This document shows, in pieces, positions 49,265 to 64,000 of a DNA stretch of 64,000 nt (its first letter is position 1; the number at the start of each line of letters is the position of its first letter). The notes below the pieces were generated by a model, which worked only from the letters and a program-made list of their open reading frames with translations, made no database searches and was not told the DNA's origin. Both the position numbers and the translations under genes were made by a program. Source of the DNA: Escallonia rubra (Eukaryota; Streptophyta; Magnoliopsida; Escalloniales; Escalloniaceae); assembly GCA_033065855.1 (NCBI GenBank), contig JAVXUO010002686.1:1-64000 (forward strand), given 5' to 3'.

Positions 49265-52200
49265 ATGGAAGTTGAAGAAAGGAAAACTCCTTCAGGATAT
49301 GACAAACTCCCTTGGGTATTCAAAGGCAGGCAAGTGATTCTTTACTGTGGGACTAACTTATGGTCTTTCCCAGATGACTTGTCTTACTACTTAAATCTTC
49401 TAAACATAGTGCTGTTTTGTATGACAATCTGTGTGCTTTGTCAGTGCCCTATACCAGCTTCATCTCGTGAAAGCAGAAACTGCTCGGGTTTTCATCCCCA
49501 AAGAGTTCAGATTGGTTGAAGCTTTTGGGTAGTTATATTGCTAAAGACTGTAGCTACCATTTACACAATAAGGGGTGTCGGTGATTAGATATTTAAGATA
49601 CGCATCTTCAATTAGTTAATGGGAGTTTGTACTTGTACTCTGTAGATACACCCTTGGTGGCTTCTTTCTTGCCAGTTATGATGACAGTCCAGCGGGAACC
49701 TTTGATGAGGTTGTCTGTTCTACTCTCTTATATTGAAGCGTTCAATCAGTTAGTTATTCAAGACATTATGTAATTGAATAGGATAGTATCTTTTGGAACG
49801 TGCTTGGAACAGAGAAACGAGATAATGTTTTGCGTTTGTTTATCTATCAACTAACATTAGGTGGCTTGGTTTGCTTTCTATTGTATTTTTCAGCTAGTGG
49901 TGATTGCAGGAACTGTATGGAACCCTCCTACATCTTGCGCGTAAGTCTTATCCTATATTATCTTGTTGTGTACTGAAGTAGTGCAACGTGATTGTGTATG
50001 AGTTATGCTCCTTGATTTTTCTGCTACAAAAGATACTGGAATAAAACGTCCACTAGTCAGGCACAACTCCGACATCTCAAAAAACTCTAAACTACGTTCT
50101 TGGAGTTGTGTGCGCATTGCATTTGATGCTAGGAGACGACATTTCTTTGTTCCTTCTTCATCGCTGTTCTTTCATGTTAGGCGTATCTTGACCAGATGAC
50201 ATGCCGCTATACACATCTAGCTGGTAGAGATGCCTGCCACTCGAGACTAGCTCGTCCAATTCTAAAATCGCCTTTATAAGTATTATGACTTTTGCTTTTG
50301 TTTTTTAATTGATTAAACGATCACTTTTTGAATAAATGCAGCTTTACCCTATAACTCTGTCTGCCCAACCTCCAAAGCAATATGCAAAATTGTAAAATAC
50401 TGAGGCTTCCGCGAAACAGCGATAGAACAGAGGCTGATATTAATGCAAATGCATTTTTCTCATTCTTACAAGGCTGCTCTGATTTAAAGAGTCATGAAAT
50501 TTTCATTTTTTATTAATTGTTTCCTTGAAATTAAGAAAAATAGAATATTTTGTCAACAGATGGGCTGCTAGGGTGCTTGTGAGTAGTGAGGAGGCCTGCA
50601 TCCATGGACGAAAGGTTGTAAGCCGCGGAGCCCTAGAGCACAATCCGCACTCACATTTCATCCTGTAGTATAGTCACAAAGAATCTGAATTACCTCTTTC
50701 CTTACTTCGACATCTGGAGAACATCAGATGGAGTATTTTGAAACACGTTTTCTTTGCCTTCGTTGTTGCAGGATGTAGGACTTCCAAGTCAAGTTGCCAG
50801 TTTTTCAAAGGTACTCGACCCTAGCACTTAACTGTTGATGTCATGATACTGCAGACTACAAGCTTTAAATCTTCTTACCAAGCATGGTGTAGAACAACGT
50901 TCACCATTTAAGTTGTCCTGGTTATATGATACATATTGTTCGGTGTCAAATGGTCAACGTTTATCAAAGAGAGGTGCTGTTCTACATATATTGGCTAGGA
51001 TCATCCTTATCCACAAAGGTAAGGACATGGATTCAGATGTACCATACCAAGGCTACCTAAAGTAGGTTTTGCAGATGTTTTTTCAGTGAGAAAGAAAAGT
51101 TAGCAAAGCCTCAATCGTCACACATTCCCGCTATTAAGTACATATTTATTGAACATAATTTGCTGAGGACAAATGATTTTTATTCAAGCAGAGAATAACA
51201 CCAACTCGAAGGCCACACAAAGGTAAAATAGACGGTTTTCTAAACATGATGGGCGTGGATACTACTTCCCACAGACCAAAAAATGGCATGGATATTCAAG
51301 TTTCTGAAGTCAATGGTTCTGCTGCAGCGGATATATTTAATATCAACCTTGCTACTGCTGGTGAGTTTCTTGAAAGACTAGATATGCTATTAATGGGAAA
51401 TGTATTGGTTCTAGGATTTCATTTTTGGATTGGTATATGTATAAAATGTATGTAGGTATGATTGTCTGTCGAGAAAAGACATCATGTCATGAATTACTCG
51501 ACAAAGTGAGATTTTTTTATGTGTTTCTTTTTGCTTGTTTTACGGTTTTGAAAAGTTTTAATTTCTTTTCCTGGTAAGCGAGGTTTCAAAATTTTCATCA
51601 CTAATTTGCAAAAAGTCTTAATATGACGAGAATAACAATTCCACAATGTAAACCTTGTTGTTACGCCTGCCAACATCCTCTTTCAAGTCCAGAAATAAGA
51701 GTGAACGATTACAGTATGTAGCATCCAAATATGACCTTTCGCCTTCTAATTGACCTTTTGACTATATTTTCTTATCATGCTCTTGGCAATGGCAGTACCT
51801 GAGCAGAATTCCAACCATGGGATGGGTCCAATTATCAAAATGTCACTTCCAAGCTTTAGGTAAATTTCATCGATTGCTTAGCGTATCATTTACTAACTCA
51901 AAATCTAATCAAAATAACCAGTTTTAGTGCCATAAAATTGCAGTGGGCGTACAGAGTATAATCAGCACCTTCTCAAGTACTCTTGCCAGATTACGTGCAG
52001 GTTTTCTTCTGTCTCTGAATCTACAGTTTTATGCTTCTAATCCAGTCACAAAATGCCTTCGAGGTTCTCTCCAACTCCAGCTTGATTGAAGATAGACCTA
52101 ATCTTTCTCTTTGGCACAATAGGTTTCGAGATCAAGTTTCACTTTTAAGTGTCAGCATCAATTATAAGTATGTTTTGATTGACATTCTTCATGTAGGGTA

Positions 52201-52449
52201 AGACCGGTGTCACCTGCTAAAGTGTTTGGGCCATCTGCGCTAGTGGAAGACAGTGAACAATCTTGTGAAAGCCGAAGTCTCAATTCCAAGGACTCCACAT
52301 CTGGAAGACTTGGAGACAATAAAAGAAACCTCAGCATATCTGTAATGTTATCCAAGCCAATATTAGCTCTGGAGTTCAATTGTCTAAAAATGCAGGTTCA
52401 TCCTCCTGTTGTAGTTTCTCAGAGAACTCATAACCCTTTGGAAGATTGA
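49265..52449 (+). CDS. NXD1: NEOXANTHIN-DEFICIENT 1, 10 exons
   Basis: CDS join(49265..49329, 49445..49528, 49646..49709, 49894..49940, 50560..50614, 50772..50810, 51192..51360, 51796..51859, 51944..52000, 52197..52449), 298 aa. The protein opens MEVEERKTPSGYDKLPWVFK, continues [20 protein letters not shown] and FGYTLGGFFLASYDDSPAGT, and has VWNPPTSCAWAARVLV and MGPIIKMSLPSFSGRTEYN, all features of plant NXD1. Mutants in Arabidopsis and tomato lack neoxanthin, but the protein's own reaction is not established; it is thought to act with ABA4 in plastids. Intron 1 uses a GC donor (GGCAG|GCAAGT); the rest are GT-AG. It stands head to head with NOP58 and is convergent with SCPL45. Exons 1-4 are the intact members of the duplicated pair. 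Confidence 0.92.
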
Positions 52450-53070
52450 TAATGTCATGAATTACATTATGTCTTTCCCATTCCTATGTTCAGTTATCCT
52501 GCATGTTTTACCAGTGAAAAGAAAGTATTTTGTTAGTATCATATTTTCATTATAGAATTTTCAACTCAGGTTGTAGAGGCATTTTGGGAATTTCACCCAT
52601 TGCGCTACATATTGTGGCGCTTTATCTTTTGGCATTTGGCAAAAAGTCACCTGGGACAGGCGAGGTGGCCAAGGCGGATGGTCCCAAAAGAGCTGGCACT
52701 ATTGGGCAGATCAGATCCCACTGCCTATGTACTGCTGGGTTGCAAGAATTGTCTGATTCAATTTCTTATGGCTGTAGGGGCCCTGAGTTGACTTGAAAGA
52801 TAACAATAAACTTGGTAATTATCTTTTAAAATGTTAACAATGTGGCAACTCTGGATTAAAACTTATGATCAACTATTGATGTTCAAGAAAACAATCTTTC
52901 TTTTTCTGGATATCTCTACAAAAATAATCCTTCTCCGTTGTTCCAGCGGATGGACAAGCTCAACAAACAAATGAATGCGATTTCATCTCAAAAAAATCGA
53001 CAATGATCTGTACTCGTCGAACTCTACTTACAGCCTCTGACTGAATCGATAATGTGACCTGATATGTATA
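52450..53070. other. intergenic between convergent NXD1 and SCPL45
   Basis: Shared 3' flank of two convergent genes. Apart from the open frame at 52570-52791 I see nothing; both 3' UTRs should lie here and may overlap. Confidence 0.4.
52570..52791 (+). other. open frame after a splice acceptor, possible alternative 3' exon of NXD1
   Basis: After CAACTCAG (52562-52569) a frame stays open for 73 codons to a TGA, opening VVEAFWEFHPLRY. It would be in frame with NXD1 if the exon-10 site ATGCAG|GTTCAT were used as a donor. I do not recognise the sequence, and it may simply be 3' UTR. Confidence 0.2.
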
Positions 53071-58089
<5,019 letters not shown>

Positions 58090-58160
58090 GTATTCCCTCC
58101 GTCCCACAAAAATTAATCATATTTTTTTTTTGACCGTCTCACAAAAATTGCTCCCTTTTC
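58090..58160. mobile_element. one end of a Stowaway-like MITE, truncated
   Basis: TATTCCCTCCGTCCCACAAA at 58091-58110 matches the well-known terminal sequence of plant Stowaway elements, with a flanking TA. No inverted partner was found within several hundred bases, so only one end remains, or the other end has decayed. Confidence 0.5.
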
Positions 58161-59055
58161 AAATATAATTGTTGAGTTCTGTAATAGATTATTCTCATAT
58201 TCCTTTATGAAAAATGGAGTTGTCTTTCCAAATTGTGTCAAAGGTTTAAATCTGGTTGAGTTTAATGGGACCTCCAAGTTGGGAATCGTGTTTGCATTGA
58301 TAGCCTTCCTCAAATCTTCAAATGGAAGTAAAGCTTCACTTTTCACTTTCTTCAAAGAAAAATTCATCGTTATATTTTAGATGCACAAAGGAAAAGCCAG
58401 ATATCTTTTGCTCATCTAGTCAATACGATGTGGTCCCTTGCATGTATGAATACTTTGACACTGGGGGAATGCTAGCTTATTGAATGCGTCCACACGAACC
58501 TTTTAATTGCATCACGTTCGTCGTTCGGGACTCACAAAAATATAGTAATAGATATTGTTTATCAGCGAGCAAAATACAAACTTTAGTAATTCATCATCTG
58601 CTCTAAAAAGCTTAATCCAAGCATAAAGTTGCAAAATTATAAAAAGCAAAAGTCTTTGTGCATAAGTGAAGATATTCTAGAACAAGGGTATTGGATGCGC
58701 TTGTTTTCTTCCTGTTATAGCCAAGTAAGATGGTAAGATATGGGGAGGATATATGGCCTGTGATGATTGATGATTTGCAAGGAAGTATAGAAGTACTTGA
58801 CCCCAAAAAGAAGGAAATTTATAAGCTGGAAAAGTGATCTACATGTTAATCAACAGTAGAAACAGCCTTTTCTTGTTCTTTAGAAACTTGATGGGAAGCA
58901 CTCGATTGGGAACTGGGGGGCAACTTGAGCTGGGACAGTGAAAGGGAACATTACATAATGCCTTAAGGAAAAGGAATGAATGAATTCAACAGGGTTTGAG
59001 AAAAGGTGAATTGGAACTTGGGAAGCCGCTAGAGCTGGGTCTCTGGTCTTCAAGA

Positions 59056-59075
59056 GTGATGATGATGATGATGAT
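59056..59075. repeat. (GAT)n microsatellite
   Basis: Six to seven GAT units, followed 85 nt later by a short (GCA)n run at 59157-59173. They make serine- and alanine-rich short frames on the minus strand that I do not regard as genes. Confidence 0.8.
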
Positions 59076-59572
59076 AGTGTCAAAGTAAGTGGGGAGAAAA
59101 TGATTTCCACTTGTGCATGTTCTGGTTTGAAGAGAAACCCATAATTTTCCACTCCTGCAGCAGCAGCAGCAGCAACTCGAATATATGACACTTCTCTGTG
59201 TGTGTGTAGGTTTTTTTTTTTTTAACTGTGTGGACCAAACTATTTGTTTATAGAGACAAAAAGGAAAAACTCGAAAGAAGAAGGTACCGTTGACAGTGGT
59301 GGAAACCACCACATGCCTACTTTTGAGTTTTAGAGTACTTTTACTGAGAATTCATTTTTGAGTAGTACTTTTACTCATTTAAATTTTATTACTTAATTAT
59401 CACTTTATTTTTTCTTAGTTATATAAGCACATATGAAGTTAAAACACTAATTTTTTCTTCCTTAAAATAGTATTTTCTAATTTAAGAGTTTGTTATATTG
59501 ATTGTGTTTTCCCCTTTATATTTTGTGTTAAATATCAAATGAGAGCAATTTCTCTTTCCTTAATAGAGAAAA

Positions 59573-60359
59573 GTGCAAAAACGTATCTTATGATTTTTCT
59601 CGGTTGCAAAAAATATACCTCTGGTTATATTTCTTGTAACCCCTTATTATGCTGACTGTGGTGCATACATTGAAACCGTAATCGAATAGATTAAATATCT
59701 AATTTATCCATGTTCCAGAAAGACCCATATGATATGTCAACCTTATACAGCAGACCTGACCATGAAAACAAGAAATAACAGATCCACGGTGGCCGTGGAT
59801 GGAGTTTGCGTTTTTGGTGGGCATGGGTGGTGGTGTTGGACAGAGCTGGGTTGGTGGTGGGCGGACGAGGGCTGGGTGGACATGGCTACGATTGGTGGTG
59901 GCAATGAGACCTTTAGCTCAGTGAGTCACCGACAATGATAGAGAAGAAGGCACGGTGACAACTAGGTTTTTGACAGTGAGGGGATATGAATTTTGTGGGG
60001 TTGCGGTGGTAAGAAGAGAGAGGGGCTTAGGTGGTGACAGCGGCCAGTGTGGCTGGGGTGGAGGCAGGTGTGCCAAGGGCGGTGATGGTGGATGGGGTTG
60101 GGTTGGTGAGGGTGGCGGCTAGAGTTTTTTAGTTAGAGTCGAGAAAAACTGGGGACATGAGTGGAAGAGAAAAGAAATAGAAGGTATAATAGTAATTTCC
60201 ATATACTAATTTATCAATTACGTACTTTTCAAGAGCGTGTATATCACGTCTTGTTAAACCGAATGATTTTTCTGACGAATACACCACAGTGATTCATTTG
60301 CAACAAATATAACTAGAGGTATCTTTTCGCAACCGAGGCAAACCACAAGGCATGTTTGT
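59573..60359. mobile_element. TIR element with about 100-bp imperfect inverted ends
   Basis: The left end (AAAAACGTATCTTATGATTT, then TCTCGGTTGC and ATACCTCTGGTTATATTTCT) is matched inverted at the right (complement reads ACATGCCTTGTGGTTTGCCT, CTCGGTTGCG, ATACCTCTAGTTATATTTGT, and later CACTGTGGTG against GACTGTGGTG). The inside is GGTGG-rich (59790-60120). No transposase frame. Possible weak target duplication CTCTTTCCT / CTCTTCCCT. It is a long-TIR MITE or Mutator-like derivative. Confidence 0.7.
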
Positions 60360-61112
60360 ATCCTCTTCCCTTCTTATTATTCCCTTCACCCCTTTTGATG
60401 GTTCACATATTGTTTGAAGATTTATTCCACGCGAGAGCATAAAACAAGAGAAAGTGGTAAACTGTTTGTTAGGGGTATTGGGGCTTAAAATTTGCCTTTC
60501 CTAGGAGTCATTTATTTCTTATTTATTAAGACCTTTCTCTTCTTTCCCCATGCGCACCTTTTCACCAAAAGAGTGCCTCCTATTCCTTTATCCAGCGGCT
60601 TCACCGAGAAGGCCGTGCCAACTATAGTAACCACGACGTGCGAGTATTATTTTCTTTTCTGGCTCGCCATGCCCCATCTGGCCCATGCTCTTGCCACACT
60701 AATATCGTGGACAAAGTTAGCTTCAGTTTGTGGACTTGGTTAACCCCTGTATATTACAGTCAAATTACTCAAATATATATTAATATAGTGTTACCATTAA
60801 CTTTTGGGTTTAGGGTTTATGACCTATGGTTTATAAAAGTCATTTGAATCTAGTTATCTAACAGAGGCAGTCCTCCTCCTCCTCCTCTCCCCCAATTCCC
60901 ACAACTTTTCTAACCCTTTGATGGAGACAAGCAGGTACTTAGATTTTCTGAAGAGACATCTAACGGAACTAACTGTTGTACACAATGTTCATCCATCTAT
61001 CGTTACTCAAATTTTCATTAGCTTCGAAATAACTGAACTTAGTGATTGACTAAACTCAAAGAGTTGAGTAAACATTATTTGACCAGTCAGACCACTAAAA
61101 AGAATGGCGAGT
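60360..61112. other. no gene seen
   Basis: AT-rich sequence with short frames lacking domains; nothing supported. Confidence 0.4.
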
Positions 61113-61120
61113 GAACCAAC

Positions 61121-61590
61121 TAGGGGTGAGCATGGTTCGATTTGAAGGTCAAACCGTAAACTGAACCGTTATCCCTCGATTTGAAAGATTTTAAACGAAA
61201 CCGAATCAAACACTAAAGTTTTTAACGGTTCGGTTTAATTGTTTTAAACAGTTCAGTTTGATCGGTTCGGATCAGTGTGTCCATTTTTAAAAGTAGTTCA
61301 TTTGCACATCTATTCAAAACTCAAATTATATTTTTTCTAAATTGCACATAATCTTCTTACATACAATACCCAAGACCCAAGTGCTTGCTTTAACATCATA
61401 TATAAGTATTATTCCAGATACATGTTACAATAAAAACTCAACTATACCGTGAATCGAATCGAATCGTATCGTATCGTACCGAAGTCGGTTTGAGAAATGT
61501 GAAATTGAACCGTTCAGATTTTTGAACGGTTCAAATTAGATCGGTTTGAACGGCTAGAATAAGTTTGAGCGGTTCCGTGCTCACCCTTTA
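61121..61590. mobile_element. hAT-type MITE
   Basis: Ends TAGGGGTGAGCATGGTTCG and, inverted, TAAAGGGTGAGCACGGAACC; subterminal GAACGGTTC-type words (AACCGTT, AACGGTTCGGTTT, TTGAACGGTTC) abound at both sides. Flanks GAACCAAC (61113-61120) and GAGCCAAC (61591-61598) form an 8-bp target duplication with one mismatch. About 470 bp, no coding capacity. This type of GGGTGAGCACGG end is common among plant hAT MITEs. Confidence 0.8.
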
Positions 61591-61599
61591 GAGCCAACC

Positions 61600-63820
61600 A
61601 ATGTCTGTTCTGTTCTTCATATCCGAAATCTAAGAATTTGAACCCTACTTAATTGGAAGGAGCAGCAGCAGCTGGATAGAAAAACAAAAACCTGCAAACG
61701 CATGCAGATGGCTAAGGGGCCGCGTGAAGTTGAACTGGTCCATTGCCCACATGTACAAGTAGATCTTGGCAGGGGAAAAACAGAGAAGAAAAGTCGAAGC
61801 TTCAAAGCCATTTTACAACATTCCACCAGAAAAATGACAATATTTTCTTCCCCACCTTTTGTTGTGTCTCCCTTCCCTCTTAAGTCGTTTTCTCTGTACC
61901 TTTGTACCGCCTGCCTAGTAAATAGTAATAGCCTTGCTGGGTTTCCTCTACAGTAGAGTACATGAATATAAAAACATTAAAATTTCTTCCACTAACCCCA
62001 AAAGTTACATTATTCAAGCAGTTGATTCATACTTCTTTTCGTGCCACCCACGTGGAATCCAAATCATTCACGGATAGTTTTTTTTTTTTTTCCCCCTTCT
62101 CTATTTTGATAAACAAGTGAGATTTTATTGAGATTTGGGAGGGAGAGGAATCGTGTAGAATGATTGGCGTTACAAAATTTCGTGCGCCTTCCATTGAAGT
62201 CAGCTAGTCATTAATTAGAAATGTGCGTTGTGCAAATTTTTGAGCTGTTACATATTCTATTCACTTTACCTAATTTACCTCATAATGACTAAACTTGGTA
62301 TTACCTAAAGTTTTAACCACGTTTGCTGAGTTGCCTTCTAGTTTTACGCTTGTAAGCATCTTTTTCTACGCTCAGAGCATCTTTTATGTTGGTTTTTTGA
62401 AATAAGTACCTTCATTGACACGTGAACAAAATTACATCCATTAGCTAAGGCTTTTCTTACTTGAACAAAATTACATCCATTAGCTAAGGCTTTTCTTACT
62501 TGTTTTTTTTTTTTTTGGTTCAAGGCTTTTCTTACTTGTTCATGAGCCTTGGGTAGCTGATGTCAGGGTACATAGTGCCAGATATTAATCTTTGAAGAAA
62601 AATAAGTTGTGGGCAAGCTTATGCTGACGTAAATATAGACATCCTCAGAGTTTTTTTTTTCCTTTTTTTTTTCTTCCCCTGTTTTGAGTAAGTTGATCCC
62701 CGACCAGCCTCCATGAATTCAGTCCAACTACTGCCACTACCATTAACTTACTACAAAAGGGGTATCTCACCACCCAAAAAAGGTCAATTACGGACAAACT
62801 TAACAGGCAACTTATCTTACGCTCCCACAGCATTACAGTCCATACGCATATCCTCGAGTTTAGCACCTATTTTGCTTGAAAATGGCAGGCAGTAATGCTT
62901 GATCCGTATCCCGACTCAGATATTTGTCACGGCCACCAAGCCTTTTTCTGGATTTCGCAATGACAACTGAGCAATTCCTTCGTGTCAGCTGAAAGCTTCA
63001 CCCATCTGAAATAAATGAAGGCTGATCACAAAATATCTTGTTTCTCAAGAACATATTTCGATAAGTATTGGAACTGGCAATGCTGACAAGCTTAATGAGC
63101 ACAATCTAATTGATAATACTANTGTAGAAGAAAAACTCCATTGGTTAGAGACTTGCAGGGTTTCAACTATAGTACAACAAACGTCTGAATCTGTATAACA
63201 TGGGCTAAATTGTGTTCTTTGGTGTCTTAGGCATTTGTTGCATCAAATATACAAGAACACCTTACGAGGATCAAGGGACTTGAGAATGGGCCCAGACCTA
63301 CGGACTTTTACCAAGCGTTGATGGTATGGCCGCTGCTACGTGGATTTAGCCCCCTCGTACAGTTGTGGAAGCCATAATACAAAACGTGGAAGTGGCAGAA
63401 GCTATGAAGCAGAACTCTAACAATTTGCAGCAAATTTCCTGCAGCAGAGTTGGAGGAGTCCTGCTCAATTTCCTTGCGAGTTGCGAGATGCTTCCCAAAG
63501 ACGTTGCTCAATACCCAATTCTTTTAGCTCCACTAGACCTTGCTCAACTGAAATGCAAAACTTACGGTAAAGTAACACTTAAATTCTCTAACATTTAGAA
63601 GACATATATCTTCATGTAAAAGAACACAAAGTAAGGAACTGCCAGAAAAAAAGTGAAGTGCCAAAACGATGTCGGTTAAGGCCATAAAATGACATAATAA
63701 TTTTATGATTAACTTACAATTAGGTTTTACAAAGAGCTATTACCAAAATGAAATAGAAATAAATTTACTGCCAAGAATTTTAAGTTAACAGTGAGCTTTA
63801 ATGCAACAGAGGTAGCTCCT
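61600..63820. other. gene-poor DNA at the right of the window
   Basis: Frames at 62905-62990 (minus; ends WVKLSADTKELLS...) and 63480-63560 (minus; EQGLVELKELGIEQRLWEAS) look somewhat gene-like after possible acceptors, but they do not join in a frame I can follow and are not recognised. They could be worn exons of a gene that continues beyond the window. Confidence 0.25.
62423..62538. repeat. 39-bp tandem duplication plus partial third copy
   Basis: TGAACAAAATTACATCCATT followed by AGCTAAGGCTTTTCTTACT occurs at 62423-62461 and 62462-62500 without change; a third partial copy (AAGGCTTTTCTTACTTG) follows a poly-T run at about 62522-62538. The perfect identity means it is recent. Confidence 0.9.
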
Positions 63821-63827
63821 CGACAGG

Positions 63828-63940
63828 TTGGAAACATGGAAACAGCCTCTCCAAAGTCGGGGAGGTAAGGCTGCATATAACAACCCTTCCAAGACCTGCA
63901 ATGGTGGGACTCGGGAGCCTTGTCCACGGGCACCACCTCA
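63828..63940 (+). mobile_element. tRNA-derived SINE, body/3' part
   Basis: GGAAACATGGAAACAGCCTC, then GGGGAGGTAAGGCTGCATAT, and AGACCTGCAATGGTGGGACT-type words follow the order of the body of plant tRNA-derived SINEs (Au/TS-like: GGAAACAGCCTCT ... GGTAAGGCTGCGTA ... AGACC...GGGA). The tRNA-like head with A and B boxes is not clear, so the copy is 5'-truncated or decayed. Confidence 0.6.
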
Positions 63941-64000
63941 ATTATATGGTTTCAGATTGACAACTAACTTAATAATAAAGTCCGCCTCACAATTTAACAC

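Larger units (their letters stand above)
45016..50068. repeat. outer unit of the NOP58-NXD1 tandem duplication
   Basis: Begins ACTTGACAATCAAAGAGGAC and ends inside NXD1 intron 4, near the sequence GGAATAAAACGTCCACTAGT that matches 44952-44972. It carries the intact NOP58 exon 1, the telo-box/site II block, a 2.4-kb stretch missing from the inner unit, and the intact NXD1 exons 1-4. Clear shared blocks: 42640-43000 with 47890-48200, and 43400-44850 with 48530-49940. Confidence 0.85.

Noticed and set aside
58880-59312. Serine/alanine-rich minus-strand frames
   Set aside because: They are translations of (GAT)n and (GCA)n microsatellites.

Overview
This is nuclear DNA from a flowering plant, almost certainly a eudicot. 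Genes are split into many short exons by AT-rich GT-AG introns (plus two GC-AG introns), and the encoded proteins are plant-specific or plant-typical: a CORYNE pseudokinase, a VAN3-type ArfGAP, LIR1, NEOXANTHIN-DEFICIENT 1 and an SCPL45-type carboxypeptidase. There is also a nuclear copy of plastid rRNA spacer DNA, a tRNA-derived SINE tail and several non-autonomous DNA transposons. The species cannot be named from the sequence. All exon joins below were worked out by eye from splice consensus, frame and family knowledge; no alignment was run.

Layout. 0.3-0.9 kb: a fragment of plastid DNA (4.5S and 5S rRNA, minus strand). 3.1-3.4 kb: an orphan 3' exon of a trihelix-like factor (+). 4.7-7.1 kb: TSSC4 homologue (-). 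7.7-8.3 kb: a hAT deletion derivative. 11.5-24.8 kb: the 19-exon AGD3/VAN3 ArfGAP (+), whose 4.4-kb intron 17 holds terminal-inverted-repeat elements. 27.2-29.0 kb: CORYNE (+). 31.7-32.2 kb: LIR1 (+). 33.2-35.6 kb: SWSAP1-like ATPase (-). 37.7-45.2 kb: NOP58 (-). 49.3-52.4 kb: NXD1 (+). 53.1-56.2 kb: SCPL45-like carboxypeptidase (-). 56.2-64 kb: no gene recognised, with MITE-like elements and a SINE tail.

The most unusual part is 42.3-50.1 kb. NOP58 and NXD1 stand head to head, and the block that joins them (NOP58 exon 1, the divergent intergenic DNA and NXD1 exons 1-4) has been duplicated in tandem. The inner copy has decayed on both sides: NOP58 exon 1 carries an in-frame stop, and NXD1 exons 1-4 have lost splice sites and reading frame. 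Only the outer copy keeps an intact NOP58 exon 1, and beside it lie telo-box and site II motifs typical of ribosome-biogenesis promoters. The working NOP58 gene would therefore have to splice over about 3.1 kb containing the dead antisense NXD1 copy. This is an inference from sequence and is testable with RNA reads.

The genes do not form a pathway; they are a typical mixed set: membrane traffic (AGD3), meristem signalling (CRN), thylakoid FNR anchoring (LIR1), DNA repair (SWSAP1-like), snoRNP and snRNP assembly (NOP58, TSSC4), xanthophyll synthesis (NXD1) and secreted proteolysis (SCPL45). From memory, AGD3-CRN and NXD1-SCPL45 are also neighbours in Arabidopsis (At5g13300/At5g13290 and At1g28100/At1g28110), which supports these calls.
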